Shown one piece after another: positions 18,588 to 27,694 of a DNA stretch of 64,000 bases (its first letter is position 1; each line of letters begins with the position of its first letter). Source of the stretch: Methanobrevibacter boviskoreani JH1 (GTDB taxonomy: Archaea; Methanobacteriota; Methanobacteria; Methanobacteriales; Methanobacteriaceae); contig NZ_BAGX02000015.1 in the NCBI RefSeq assembly GCF_000320505.1, positions 1 through 64,000 on the forward strand, in the 5' to 3' direction. A model generated the notes under the pieces. It searched no databases, was not told where the DNA came from, and worked only from the letters and a program-made list of their open reading frames with translations. The position numbers were made by a program, and so were the translations under genes.

Positions 18588-20303
18588 CTATCTGAAATTA
18601 ACTCGAACGGACCATTTTAAGCTATAATAATTTTTATCAAAAGAATAATAAATTACTGTAACATATTGGCAACCTGTTTTTGCCTTACTAATGTCGGCAT
18701 AGATTCTACCATTTTTATCAGTTTTATAAACAGTATTTTTACCATTTATAGTAACACTTACATATTGTTGAACACGTGGTTTATTATTATATGTAAATTG
18801 TAATTTTAATTTATTGTTTACAGTTTTATTCTTTGAATCAAGGTATTTCTTGTTAATATTATAGAATAAAGCTAATTTACCTTTATTGTCTGATTGTCCA
18901 GTATAAGAATTTACATTATTGTTAACAAGTAAATTAACATATGCAGGATTTACTTTAACAGTGTTTGAACCTGAGACTTTAACGCCAACAACATTAGTAG
19001 AAGCACTAACCTTATAGGTACCTATTTTATTAAAGCTCATACTAACATCACCATTAGAGTTAGTTGTTCTAGTATATGTTTTACCTGCAACTTTGATTAA
19101 GACCTTTTCACCAGAAATTCCATGATTTTTATAGGTCAATTTTACACGGATCTTATTGGAATCAGCATAGTTTTTAACTACTTTATTAACAGTTAATTTA
19201 GCATATTTTTTATTCCATTTATTAACAGTAATAGTGGAATAACTGCCTATTTTTTTATTACCATTAACAACATATGCATATACGTTGTATTTTCCAGGTT
19301 TAAGATTAATGTTAAGTTGAGCAAGTCCTGAGTTGTCAGTGGTTGCTTTGTAAGTCTTACCTTTAATGACAATGTATACAGGTACATTTTGAAGGGCTGT
19401 ACCATTGTGGCTTATATAGACCTTAAACTTATTGCTAAGTTTATACTCTTTAGTTAATTTAACTGGATTAACCTTGATTAAACTATTGTTCCAATTATTA
19501 ATTGTTACTGAAGATGAATTAGTAACAGTGGAGTTTACTACTGAGGTAGTAACATTATAAGTTTTTGGAGATAAGTTTAATGAAAGAGAGGCTGTTCCGT
19601 TTTCATTAGTGATCCTTTTGTAGGATTTACCTGCAATATTTATCTCAACAGAAACATTACTTATAGGATTACCATCAATATCTGTAACAAATACATAGTA
19701 TTTAGTTCCATCCCTATAATACATTACAACATTATTTGAAATAATAATTAAGTTATTATTTGCAATTGCATTATAGGTTTTACTTCCTTTGGAAGTGCTG
19801 TAAGTAATGTTATCTGCAGTATAACCATTGAAATCTACATTAATAGTATATTTTCCAGTGATTGTAGGAGTCCATTGAATTATAGCCTTACCATCAGTTA
19901 CTGGGAGAGTTTTATTATAAACAGTTCCGTTATCGTCATATTTAATAATGACACTAATATTTCCACCATTAACTGTAGCATTATCATCCCCTATAACAGA
20001 GATGTTTACAATAGATGGCTCATACACTGAGGAGTTATCTACAGAAATATCTATATTAGTATTAACTGTCTTATTTTCAACAACAGGGGTTGTGTTTTCA
20101 CCAATACTTGTATTCTCCACAGGTGTGACATTCCCGTCACTAACATTATCATCTGTTAAAATGTTTACATTGTTGTTTACAGAGTTTAATGTTGTATTAT
20201 CTGAAGAAGAGTAATTTGAAGTGTCCTCTGCTGATACTCCAGTAATAGTAACTATTGTAATTAAAAGCAAAGCTAAAACTAAATATTTACTATACTTTTT
20301 CAT
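18588..20303 (-). CDS. Secreted adhesin-like protein with Ig-like repeats
   Basis: A 571-residue secreted protein. It has a Sec signal peptide (MKKYSKYLVLALLLITIVTI, cut after VSA), then an Asn/Ser/Thr-rich stretch. Four or more Ig-like (Big-type) beta domains follow, each with a T(N/D)(E/N/S)(N/S)G turn: TNENGTASLSL, TTDNSGLAQL, TTNSNGDVSM and KTDKNGRIYA. This is typical of Methanobrevibacter adhesin-like proteins that face hosts or bacteria. No C-terminal transmembrane anchor is seen, so attachment may be non-covalent. ATG at 20303 is chosen because GGAGG lies 5 bases before it; the overlapping ATG and TTG upstream are too close. Confidence 0.85.
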   Translation of the reverse strand: MKKYSKYLVLALLLITIVTITGVSAEDTSNYSSSDNTTLNSVNNNVNILTDDNVSDGNVTPVENTSIGENTTPVVENKTVNTNIDISVDNSSVYEPSIVNISVIGDDNATVNGGNISVIIKYDDNGTVYNKTLPVTDGKAIIQWTPTITGKYTINVDFNGYTADNITYSTSKGSKTYNAIANNNLIIISNNVVMYYRDGTKYYVFVTDIDGNPISNVSVEINIAGKSYKRITNENGTASLSLNLSPKTYNVTTSVVNSTVTNSSSVTINNWNNSLIKVNPVKLTKEYKLSNKFKVYISHNGTALQNVPVYIVIKGKTYKATTDNSGLAQLNINLKPGKYNVYAYVVNGNKKIGSYSTITVNKWNKKYAKLTVNKVVKNYADSNKIRVKLTYKNHGISGEKVLIKVAGKTYTRTTNSNGDVSMSFNKIGTYKVSASTNVVGVKVSGSNTVKVNPAYVNLLVNNNVNSYTGQSDNKGKLALFYNINKKYLDSKNKTVNNKLKLQFTYNNKPRVQQYVSVTINGKNTVYKTDKNGRIYADISKAKTGCQYVTVIYYSFDKNYYSLKWSVRVNFR

Positions 20304-20379
20304 CATATCCTCCAATTGATTTTATTAAAAATTTAAAGTTCAATTTAGAATTAGAAAAATAAAATTGAATTTATTTTTC

Positions 20380-20391
20380 TATATATATGTT
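20380..20391 (-). promoter_or_regulatory. TATA-like element of the adhesin-like gene
   Basis: The sequence CATATATATAG on the minus strand lies about 80 bp before the start codon and is preceded by AATTAA, consistent with an archaeal TATA box. This would give a 5' leader of about 50 bases ending in the GGAGG site. Confidence 0.4.
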
Positions 20392-20521
20392 TAATTAACG
20401 AACTTAAATACTTTATCATCCATAAATGTAAAATATTTATAATTAAATTAGTTAAAAATTATAAAAAAATATAAAAAATTAAGATAAAAATAGAAAATGT
20501 TCAAAAAAATAAAAAAATGAT

Positions 20522-20591
20522 TGTAAAAAGTATTTTACATCATAATAAAAACTAAATAATATACAATTTAAATTGTAAAAAGAAATTTACA
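20522..20591. promoter_or_regulatory. Two TGTAAA-N6-TTTACA dyads, 52 bp apart
   Basis: Perfect 6-bp inverted repeats with six-base spacers occur at 20522-20539 and 20574-20591. They lie 130-210 bp upstream of the proposed TATA element of the adhesin-like gene. Their centres are 52 bp apart, close to five helical turns, so a dimeric regulator could bind both on one face. Flanking sequence (AAAAACTAAA) is also partly duplicated. The rest of the spacer 20304-20716 shows no gene. Confidence 0.5.
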
Positions 20592-20716
20592 TATCATGTT
20601 AAAATTAAAAACTAAAAAAAATATATCCCAATAAAAAAACTTAAAAAATAGATAATATAAAATTCAAGTCCAATGAAAAAATTTGAAAAAAAAAATAAAA
20701 AAAAGAAATCTAAGAA

Positions 20717-21259
20717 TCATAAATCCCAATTAATTAGATATCTTTCAAATAAAACCCTTCCAATCTCATATGCTATTTCAAAACACAGGAAGAATAAAAA
20801 TGTCCATAGACTTAAGTATCCGAATAGTGCAAGTATAAGGATTACAACCTTCATGGTAAATCTATAATCAAAGAAATACATTAAGAATTTACTTTTTGCA
20901 TAGATTTTCTCATTATCATTTCCAATCTCATCTATTAAAGCAGAAATAATAATAACTGCCAGTAATAAAAGATTTAAAGTTGGAATAGACAAATACAGTG
21001 AAACAGCGAGAAATACAATCAATGTAACCACATGATGTATTCCATCAACTTTTAAAGCTATAAAATTACCTATCAATATTCCAAGAAAGATATATGCACC
21101 GTCAACACTGGAACTTGTAATTATTCCAGATACAACACCACATAAAACGCCGATTAAAGAAGCAAGAATTTTATTATGTTTCTCATCATAAATATCATCT
21201 GATATCTTCATGAAAAATCCTGAAAGACCATATAAAATAGGATAAAGTAGAAACTCCAC
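20717..21259 (-). CDS. Conserved archaeal multi-pass membrane protein
   Basis: A 180-residue hydrophobic protein with about five to six predicted helices. It includes GVLCGVVSGIITSS, YIFLGILIGNFIAL, LIVFLAVSLYLSI and a C-terminal FFLCFEIAYEIGRV. Charged conserved-looking spots are ISDDIYDEKHNK and IDEIGNDNEK. I recognise it only as a methanogen membrane protein with no assigned function. It lies 12 bp downstream of deoxyhypusine synthase and is probably cotranscribed. Confidence 0.7.
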   Translation of the reverse strand: MEFLLYPILYGLSGFFMKISDDIYDEKHNKILASLIGVLCGVVSGIITSSSVDGAYIFLGILIGNFIALKVDGIHHVVTLIVFLAVSLYLSIPTLNLLLLAVIIISALIDEIGNDNEKIYAKSKFLMYFFDYRFTMKVVILILALFGYLSLWTFLFFLCFEIAYEIGRVLFERYLINWDL

Positions 21260-21271
21260 AATAATACCCCA

Positions 21272-22267
21272 TTATTCTTTAAAATGATCCATTGCTCCCG
21301 CATATATAAGTGGGAATAATATAGTTGTATCACCTATTACAGTTACCAGTTTTGAACCATGTTTTGCTTTAGACCAGCTTTTAGCTTCCTCAAGTCTTGC
21401 ACCACTTAAACTTCCAGTTTCAGGTCTATCCATAGTGATCTGAAAACCTGCGTCAATTCCACCCTTAAGAAGATTGGATGCTAAAGTATAATGCTTAGGA
21501 ATACCACCACCTAACATAATGGCACCTACCTTTTCTGTTTCAAATACAACATCAGATAAATGATGCATATCCCCAACTGCATCTACATGAAGATTATGAT
21601 CCTGACTAAAAATCCATAATTGAAGACCAATCATACTATCAATAAGACCTGGTGCAAATATATTAACACTATTATGAGCAGCTAAATATAAAATAGAGTT
21701 CTCATCATCTATAAGCATTCCGAATTCATATAACAACTTCTCAATTGAGATGATATTTTTATCTTTAGGATTGTCATACTTCTTCTCGATTATCTCTAAC
21801 ATCTTAGTGATTTTTTCTTCAAATACTTCAAAATCACCTGATTGAGTGTATACATCGGCAATCCTACCAATTCCTGCATCATTGAGTTCCTCATCATCAA
21901 ATCCTAAATCCTTATAATGTCTTCCACCAAAAGCCTCAACCATATCATGGGTTAAATTTGCGCCACTTGTAATAAGTGTACTTATCTGTCTATTCCTAAT
22001 CATATCTGCAATAACATTCCTTAATCCTCCAGGAACCATAGGACCTGCAACGGATAAGAAGATCTGCATATCATCATCATTAACCATATCAATTAAAAGA
22101 TTTCTAGCTCTTGAGACCCTTCCAGAACCTAAGACACCTGATGAATCAAACTCATCAATAAGTTGGCTAACAGTCATTTCATTTTTTAATTCTATTTGTT
22201 TTACCTTATGAGCCTTTAATTTTGGATTAAAATTAGATGAAATATTTTCAATACCTTTATTTTCCAT
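21272..22267 (-). CDS. dys: Deoxyhypusine synthase
   Basis: The enzyme transfers the aminobutyl group of spermidine to a lysine of initiation factor aIF5A, the first step of hypusine synthesis. The 331-residue protein shows TSGANLTHDMVEA (NAD-binding), FAPGLIDSMIG, GGGIPKHY and SLSGARLEEAKSWSKAK with the catalytic-lysine region. I set the start at ATG 22267 (MENKGIEN), preceded by AGTGAT. The longer open frame upstream would add an implausible hydrophobic leader. Confidence 0.94.
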   Translation of the reverse strand: MENKGIENISSNFNPKLKAHKVKQIELKNEMTVSQLIDEFDSSGVLGSGRVSRARNLLIDMVNDDDMQIFLSVAGPMVPGGLRNVIADMIRNRQISTLITSGANLTHDMVEAFGGRHYKDLGFDDEELNDAGIGRIADVYTQSGDFEVFEEKITKMLEIIEKKYDNPKDKNIISIEKLLYEFGMLIDDENSILYLAAHNSVNIFAPGLIDSMIGLQLWIFSQDHNLHVDAVGDMHHLSDVVFETEKVGAIMLGGGIPKHYTLASNLLKGGIDAGFQITMDRPETGSLSGARLEEAKSWSKAKHGSKLVTVIGDTTILFPLIYAGAMDHFKE

Positions 22268-22470
22268 AAATATCACTAAAAATAAATAAGTTTTTATAAA
22301 AAACATTAAATTTATAAAAATAAGAATTATATATAATATTATATAATGATACACTTATATTTATATATTTATTAGTAATTAAATAAAAGATTTTTCTTTA
22401 AAACATTCGAAGTTAATTAAAAATATTAAATTTATTTAAATATAATAATTCAATTAATTAAGTGGTAATA

Positions 22471-24231
22471 ATGGGTTTTATGGATAGAATAAATAAAAAA
22501 GGAATATACAGCGATTCTATAACCGAAAGAATCCAATCAATACAGAGTGAAGATTTAAATTTAGAGGAACTTATTGATATTGCTCGTAATGATGATGCAT
22601 GGCAGGTCAGATCTGCGGCATATATGAGAATAGGTTCCGAAGACTATGGATACCTTGAAATAGCTTATAATGATGGAAATAGCGATAATGCAATATCCGC
22701 TGTTAGAAATATAAAAAATGTTGAATTATTAGATGAATTTTCACTTAAAGCAAAAAATGCAAAAGCCCGTAAGGTAGCGGTTGCAAGAATTCGAAATCTT
22801 AGAGTGCTTAAGGAAGTAGCATTAAACGATACAGATCCAACGATACGTAACATAGCATTATCAAGGGTAAATGATGAAAAGTTATACAAAGAATCTGCCA
22901 TAAAAGATACTGATTTCAATGTAGGTAAATTTGCTTTAAGCCACATCACATCACTTGAGGACATATATTGCATAGCTTTAAATAGTAAATGTAAAGAAAC
23001 ACGTTTTATTGCAACTGAGTTAATTGAAAATGAGGACATACTTGAAAGAATAGCTATTAAAGACGAGGATGTCGATGTTGGAATCGTCGCAATCGATGGA
23101 ATCGAGGATGAGAAAAAGCTTACAAATATTGCCCTTAACAGTAACTGCCTTAACTCCAGAGGTCTAGCAACGGATAAAGTCTACAATCTCAAATATTTAA
23201 AAGAAATTGCAATAGCCAACAGAAACAATGATATGGCATACATTGCACTGGATAAAATCGAGGATGAGGATTTACTACGTGACATCGCACTTAAAGCAGA
23301 CAAGGTCGAATACAAATCATCAATCATTAAAAAGATTTATGATGAGGAAAAACTTCTCGAAATAGGTTTAAACAGTGATAACAACCAGATTAAAGAGGAG
23401 ATAGTAGATAAAATATATGATGAGGACAAACTTAAAGAACTCTTTATAGATAATACAGATGCTACTTTAAAATCCAAGATTGCAGAAAAGATTGATGATG
23501 AAAACGTTTTATACTCATTATATGATAAGAATGAGGACGACTCCGTTAAGAAAATTCTAGTTGAGAAAATCCATAATGAGGATTACCTTAAAGAGATACT
23601 TAAGGATTCAGACAATGCAAGTATCAGAAAGGTAATCGTGAATAAAATAACGGATATCTATACTTTAAATGAGATAGCCAAAGATGATGAGGTATGGCAG
23701 ATACGCGCAATAGCATATGAGAAGCTTGGTAAAATAGAGCCTGCCCTTGAAGAGATTTTAAATAACACCAATGATTCCGAACTATTCTATGATTCATATA
23801 ATGAATATAAGGATTTGGAGGTTGGGATATCCGATTTTATCGAAAATAAAAAATTTTTCATGGATACTTTACTTATACCCTATGAAAAAACCCTATCCTA
23901 TTATCAGAAACTTGATGATAGATATCCTCTAAAGGAGCTTGAGGATACAAGCGAAAATAAAATAGAATTGATTAAAGAAAGAGAAGAGCTTTGTAAAAAG
24001 AAAATTAAGGAGTTTAAAACCAATATTAATAAAGTAAGCTCAGAAGGTAAAGATAAAATATTATATCTTGCCCTTAGCCAGGAAAATTATGAGAATCACA
24101 AAGTTGTAGTGGAATTAACTAATGATAGAGAAATTCTAAATAAGATAGCCCGTGATGAAAACGAATTTCCACGTATTAAAAAATTAGCCCAGGCAAAACT
24201 AGAAGAGATAGACGATATAATTATTATCTAA
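22471..24231 (+). CDS. HEAT-like repeat protein
   Basis: A 586-residue soluble protein built almost wholly from helical repeats of about 20-25 residues. The recurring pattern is KI.DE..L..IAL....; examples are DKIEDEDLLRDIALKA and EKIDDENVLYSLYDKN. It is a solenoid of HEAT or leucine-rich-variant type and very acidic. An AWQVRSAAYMRIG module near residue 50 recurs as VWQIRAIAYEKLG near residue 415, typical of HEAT repeats. The last ~130 residues form a different, coiled region. No catalytic motif; a protein-binding scaffold is likely. I prefer ATG 22471 with GGTAAT upstream over the GTG at 22462. Confidence 0.75.
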   Translation: MGFMDRINKKGIYSDSITERIQSIQSEDLNLEELIDIARNDDAWQVRSAAYMRIGSEDYGYLEIAYNDGNSDNAISAVRNIKNVELLDEFSLKAKNAKARKVAVARIRNLRVLKEVALNDTDPTIRNIALSRVNDEKLYKESAIKDTDFNVGKFALSHITSLEDIYCIALNSKCKETRFIATELIENEDILERIAIKDEDVDVGIVAIDGIEDEKKLTNIALNSNCLNSRGLATDKVYNLKYLKEIAIANRNNDMAYIALDKIEDEDLLRDIALKADKVEYKSSIIKKIYDEEKLLEIGLNSDNNQIKEEIVDKIYDEDKLKELFIDNTDATLKSKIAEKIDDENVLYSLYDKNEDDSVKKILVEKIHNEDYLKEILKDSDNASIRKVIVNKITDIYTLNEIAKDDEVWQIRAIAYEKLGKIEPALEEILNNTNDSELFYDSYNEYKDLEVGISDFIENKKFFMDTLLIPYEKTLSYYQKLDDRYPLKELEDTSENKIELIKEREELCKKKIKEFKTNINKVSSEGKDKILYLALSQENYENHKVVVELTNDREILNKIARDENEFPRIKKLAQAKLEEIDDIIII

Positions 24232-24495
24232 ACAGTTTCACAGAACCTTTTAAGTTTTCTGATAGATGATATAATATTATCCAAACTCTTTATTTCTATT
24301 TTTTAAAATAAGATTTTTTATCCAAATATACTCTTTTTAAGATATTACTATATATTTAATCATTTGATTTATAATGATAGATTGAATGGATTTAAATGAA
24401 AACCAATTTTTATTGATTATAGAAATATCTAATAGAATAAGAATTTTAATTTAAATAACAAGTTCATAAAAATAATTAAAAAAAAGGAGATATAA

Positions 24496-25398
24496 CTACT
24501 CGGTAGTTATAGGGAATTTTTTAAGATTAATCATGGATTCAATAAGATCAGTTCTTGTTACAATACCAATTGGATTGTTATTATCATCGGTTATAATCAA
24601 TCTTCCTATTTTATGTTTATACATTATTTCTACCGCATTTGCAATAGACATGTCCTTATTAACACTAACCACTTTAGGAGACATATATTCACTGACTTTT
24701 ATATCCTCCTTATTTTCTGCAATAGCTTTTACAACATCTGTAACAGTTAAAACACCGACTGCCACATTATCAACAACAATTGGTGCACCATTAATAGAAT
24801 TGCAGGAAAATATTTTTGATGCCTCACGGATAGTATTGTCAGGAAACAATGTTAATAAATCAACAGATCCTATTTCAATAACTGATTTTTTAGGTATGCT
24901 GCGTATTGTATTTGTCTCAAGTAAAATAATATTATCTGTATCATCACGTCCTACAACCTTACCGATTACACCTAGATTATTGACTGGCGTAGGTCCAACC
25001 TGAATCTCATCACCAATATTCAAAGATTTTATATTGCCTAATACCTTAATAGCAGCTTCACATTCCTTTGGATGAGGCACACTGGTAAATTCAATTTTAG
25101 CAACAGAAAGTCCTTCTATCCTATTGTTATTAACTGAAATTGGCACTTTTGAATCTTTATCAGATACTGGTATGTTTAAATTATGATAAGCTTCAATAGT
25201 TGGTTTATAACCACCCCTAGGACCAGGCACTCCCTTCACTAAACCTAAACTTCTCAATGATTGCATCTGGTTTCGAATGGTACCAGGATTACGGTTCATA
25301 ACTTCAGCTATTTGTTCACCTTTAATAGATTTACCTTCAGAGGTTTGATATAAATTAATTAAATTTTGTAAAATTTCCTTTTGAACTGAGGTTATCAT
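24496..25398 (-). CDS. HTH plus CBS-pair transcriptional regulator
   Basis: A 300-residue protein with three parts. A winged helix-turn-helix at residues 1-65 (ITSVQKEILQNLINLYQ... MNRNPGTIRNQMQSLRSLGL) is followed by a small beta-rich linker domain. Two CBS motifs form the C-terminus (about 175-295), with VGVLTVTDVVKAI and IGIVTRTDLIESM. CBS pairs bind adenosyl compounds, so an adenylate or SAM signal is likely. This architecture is common in methanogens and the target genes are unknown. It lies alone, with AAGGT upstream of the ATG. Confidence 0.87.
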   Translation of the reverse strand: MITSVQKEILQNLINLYQTSEGKSIKGEQIAEVMNRNPGTIRNQMQSLRSLGLVKGVPGPRGGYKPTIEAYHNLNIPVSDKDSKVPISVNNNRIEGLSVAKIEFTSVPHPKECEAAIKVLGNIKSLNIGDEIQVGPTPVNNLGVIGKVVGRDDTDNIILLETNTIRSIPKKSVIEIGSVDLLTLFPDNTIREASKIFSCNSINGAPIVVDNVAVGVLTVTDVVKAIAENKEDIKVSEYMSPKVVSVNKDMSIANAVEIMYKHKIGRLIITDDNNNPIGIVTRTDLIESMINLKKFPITTE

Positions 25399-25692
25399 TA
25401 TTAATACCTTCTTAAAAATTGTTAAGAATTTATAATTATAATTAATGATAATTTATTTTTTATCATATTAAAACTTTGTTAAAAAAAAGAGGGAAGTTTT
25501 AATTTATAATGATAGATTTCTTAAAAAAAATAGTATAATAAATCTATATAAAACAATAATAATTTAAAAAACTTATAATAAACAATTTAAATTTAGAAAA
25601 CGAATTTAAAAATAAGTAATACATCAAATAAATTATTTTACAATCAAAAAAATATTTAGATATAAACAAATCATTATGAATAATAATTAAAA

Positions 25693-25706
25693 ATGTAATT
25701 TTACAT
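25693..25706. promoter_or_regulatory. ATGTAA-TT-TTACAT dyad
   Basis: A perfect 6-bp inverted repeat with a 2-base spacer in the long spacer 25399-25956, about 295 bp upstream of the HTH-CBS gene. The same half-sites (ATGTAA/TTACAT) recur upstream of the surface-protein gene that starts at 27018. It may be chance in AT-rich DNA. Confidence 0.3.
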
Positions 25707-25769
25707 GATAATTAATTTATTTTAAACATGAAAAAAATAATTTAAAATTTAATTAATTAAAAAAAAATT

Positions 25770-25861
25770 AATAATTCTATGAAGAATTAAATTAATAGAT
25801 AAAGTTTCCATTAAAAAAAAAGAATAAAAAATCAATAATCCTATGAAGAATTAAATTAATA
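25770..25861. repeat. Direct repeat, two 28-bp copies 64 bp apart
   Basis: 25770-25797 and 25834-25861 differ at one base. Both carry CTATGAAGAATTAAATTAAT, and similarity continues into the flanking A-runs and AAAGT(T/C)TC. They sit about 100 bp downstream of the surface-protein gene's stop. The remaining spacer is A/T-rich with no gene. Confidence 0.6.
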
Positions 25862-25956
25862 AAAAAAGTCTCTGTTTTTTTTAAAAAAAAGAATCAAAAA
25901 TAATATTAAAAGATTTAAAACTATATAAAATTTTAAAAGTTAAAACATTATTTAAA

Positions 25957-27018
25957 TTACTTTTTAATCCGTCTGTTAAATGGAATTAGTCCTAAAACAA
26001 TTAATACTAAAAACACCATATAAAGTGGATTTCCAGTATTTAGTAATGGGACATTATTAACTAAAGTACTTGAATTATTATTATCATTATAAGATATAAT
26101 ATTATTATCACCATTAGGGTTTAATGGAGTAGTGTTAGTACCATTAGTATTATTCCCTGAGGTAGTATTGTTAGTGTTTCCAGGATTTACCGGAGTACTG
26201 TTAGTACTGTTAGTACCGTTTGTGGTATTATTACTTGGTTGTGGAACATCTACTTCTGTAATTTTAAATCCCCACATATTCATGTGAGTACTATTCATAT
26301 TTTGAAAACCCATAAAATCGTATATTTTATAATGGGTGCTATTGGTCCATTTAATATTGCCGGTATTATTTACACGGGTTCCGTTATTATACTCATCAAC
26401 AACCCTTTTATTGAGATCTGATAAACCGTCATAATTGTTTACATTATCATAGAAGTCCCATATATAAGATTGTAAATAGATACTATTAGGAACATTAGGA
26501 TCATTAATATTATTAAAGGCATCCAAATATTCATAGATTAGTATTTTTAAAAATTCTCCAATTGGAGTTGCATTAGTTAAATGCCAATGGCCAACAACAA
26601 CCCCTGTATGATTAGGACTAACCACCTTAAAGGTATCATTCCAAAATATTGGATGTGTCTTACTGTCATTAGTTTCCAAATAACCACTATGATGTATTGC
26701 ATAAGCGTTATACCCATTAGACATAGTAACATTATTAAAACTACGGGTATCTGAAGTATAATTCACACGGTTACCATTCTCATCAAAATAATAGTCATTT
26801 GGATTCTCATATTTAGAATCAGTTAAATCATCATTATGATCATTGTGGACATACACATCTGTACCATTTTCTTCATTAACATCTGAAACCTGGGAACTAC
26901 CATTATTAGAATCAGCAGTAATAACATTACTTACACTCTGTGCACCTACTGAACTAGTACATAATATGATAGTTACAAACAAAGTCAATATTAATAATAA
27001 TTTTTTATTTAATATCAT
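25957..27018 (-). CDS. Cell-surface protein with signal peptide and C-terminal membrane anchor
   Basis: A 353-residue secreted protein. A Sec signal peptide (about residues 1-26, cut after SVGA) precedes a soluble domain with NGYNAYAIHHSGYLE and VVVGHWHLTNATPIGEF. A long Asn/Thr/Ser/Pro/Gly linker (about 250-315) and a C-terminal hydrophobic helix ending NRRIKK follow. NTGNP just before the helix plus the basic tail resembles a sortase-type sorting signal, although it lacks LPxTG. The linker likely crosses the pseudomurein wall. The central domain is unrecognised. The ATG follows GGGAGTGAT. The neighbouring HTH-CBS regulator lies 560 bp away. Confidence 0.78.
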   Translation of the reverse strand: MILNKKLLLILTLFVTIILCTSSVGAQSVSNVITADSNNGSSQVSDVNEENGTDVYVHNDHNDDLTDSKYENPNDYYFDENGNRVNYTSDTRSFNNVTMSNGYNAYAIHHSGYLETNDSKTHPIFWNDTFKVVSPNHTGVVVGHWHLTNATPIGEFLKILIYEYLDAFNNINDPNVPNSIYLQSYIWDFYDNVNNYDGLSDLNKRVVDEYNNGTRVNNTGNIKWTNSTHYKIYDFMGFQNMNSTHMNMWGFKITEVDVPQPSNNTTNGTNSTNSTPVNPGNTNNTTSGNNTNGTNTTPLNPNGDNNIISYNDNNNSSTLVNNVPLLNTGNPLYMVFLVLIVLGLIPFNRRIKK

Positions 27019-27694
27019 ATCACTCCCTAAAAATATAATTTAACCTAGTTCAAAAAAAAATTGAACATAAAAGAAAAAATATTTTTCTATTATTTCTTTA
27101 ATGATTTATATTATATAAAATTTTCTATCCATTTAAAACTATTGTAAAATAAAACTAAAAATTTATAGACAAAACAATATAATCTAATAATAAAATTATA
27201 TAAAATTTAATTTATGTAAAAAAATATTACATCAGGGTTATCTAAATCAAAATCTAAGAAATATCTAGGAAATATAGGTAAAATAAAAGATTTTATGAAT
27301 ATTTTTAAAAATGATTAGAAATTTAGATTCAAAAATAAATTTAAAAGTTACAGGATATTTAAATAAATAAGATATACTAATCTATCCTAAGTTTTAAAAA
27401 AAAACCTAAACTAAAATCCAAAATATAGTAATATAAATAAAATTTAAATTAAAAGATTAAAAATAGATAATAAAAACATAATTCAAGTTGAAATAGATGA
27501 TTAAAATTAAACCAGAAGAAATTAATTAAAAAAGTTAACTAAGATTTTAAAAATAAATAATAAAAAAATTTAAAATATATGAAATATCCTTTAAGGTTTT
27601 TAAATTAAAAAAAAAAGATAAAATAAAAGTAATCTAAAAAAAATAAGTAGTATAGTTTTAATTAAATATTAAAACCCAATTTTACCTTTAAACA
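27019..27694. other. Long AT-rich spacer with one ATGTAA/TTACAT dyad
   Basis: About 675 bp without a gene. The only structure I support is an inverted repeat at 27214-27232 (ATGTAA, seven bases, TTACAT), about 196 bp upstream of the surface-protein start. A near-copy of this dyad type precedes the adhesin-like gene at 20303. The rest is A/T runs. Confidence 0.4.

Noticed and set aside
20673-20867. Lysine-rich plus-strand open frame
   Set aside because: Its Lys stretch comes from an A-run and the rest is antisense to the conserved membrane protein.
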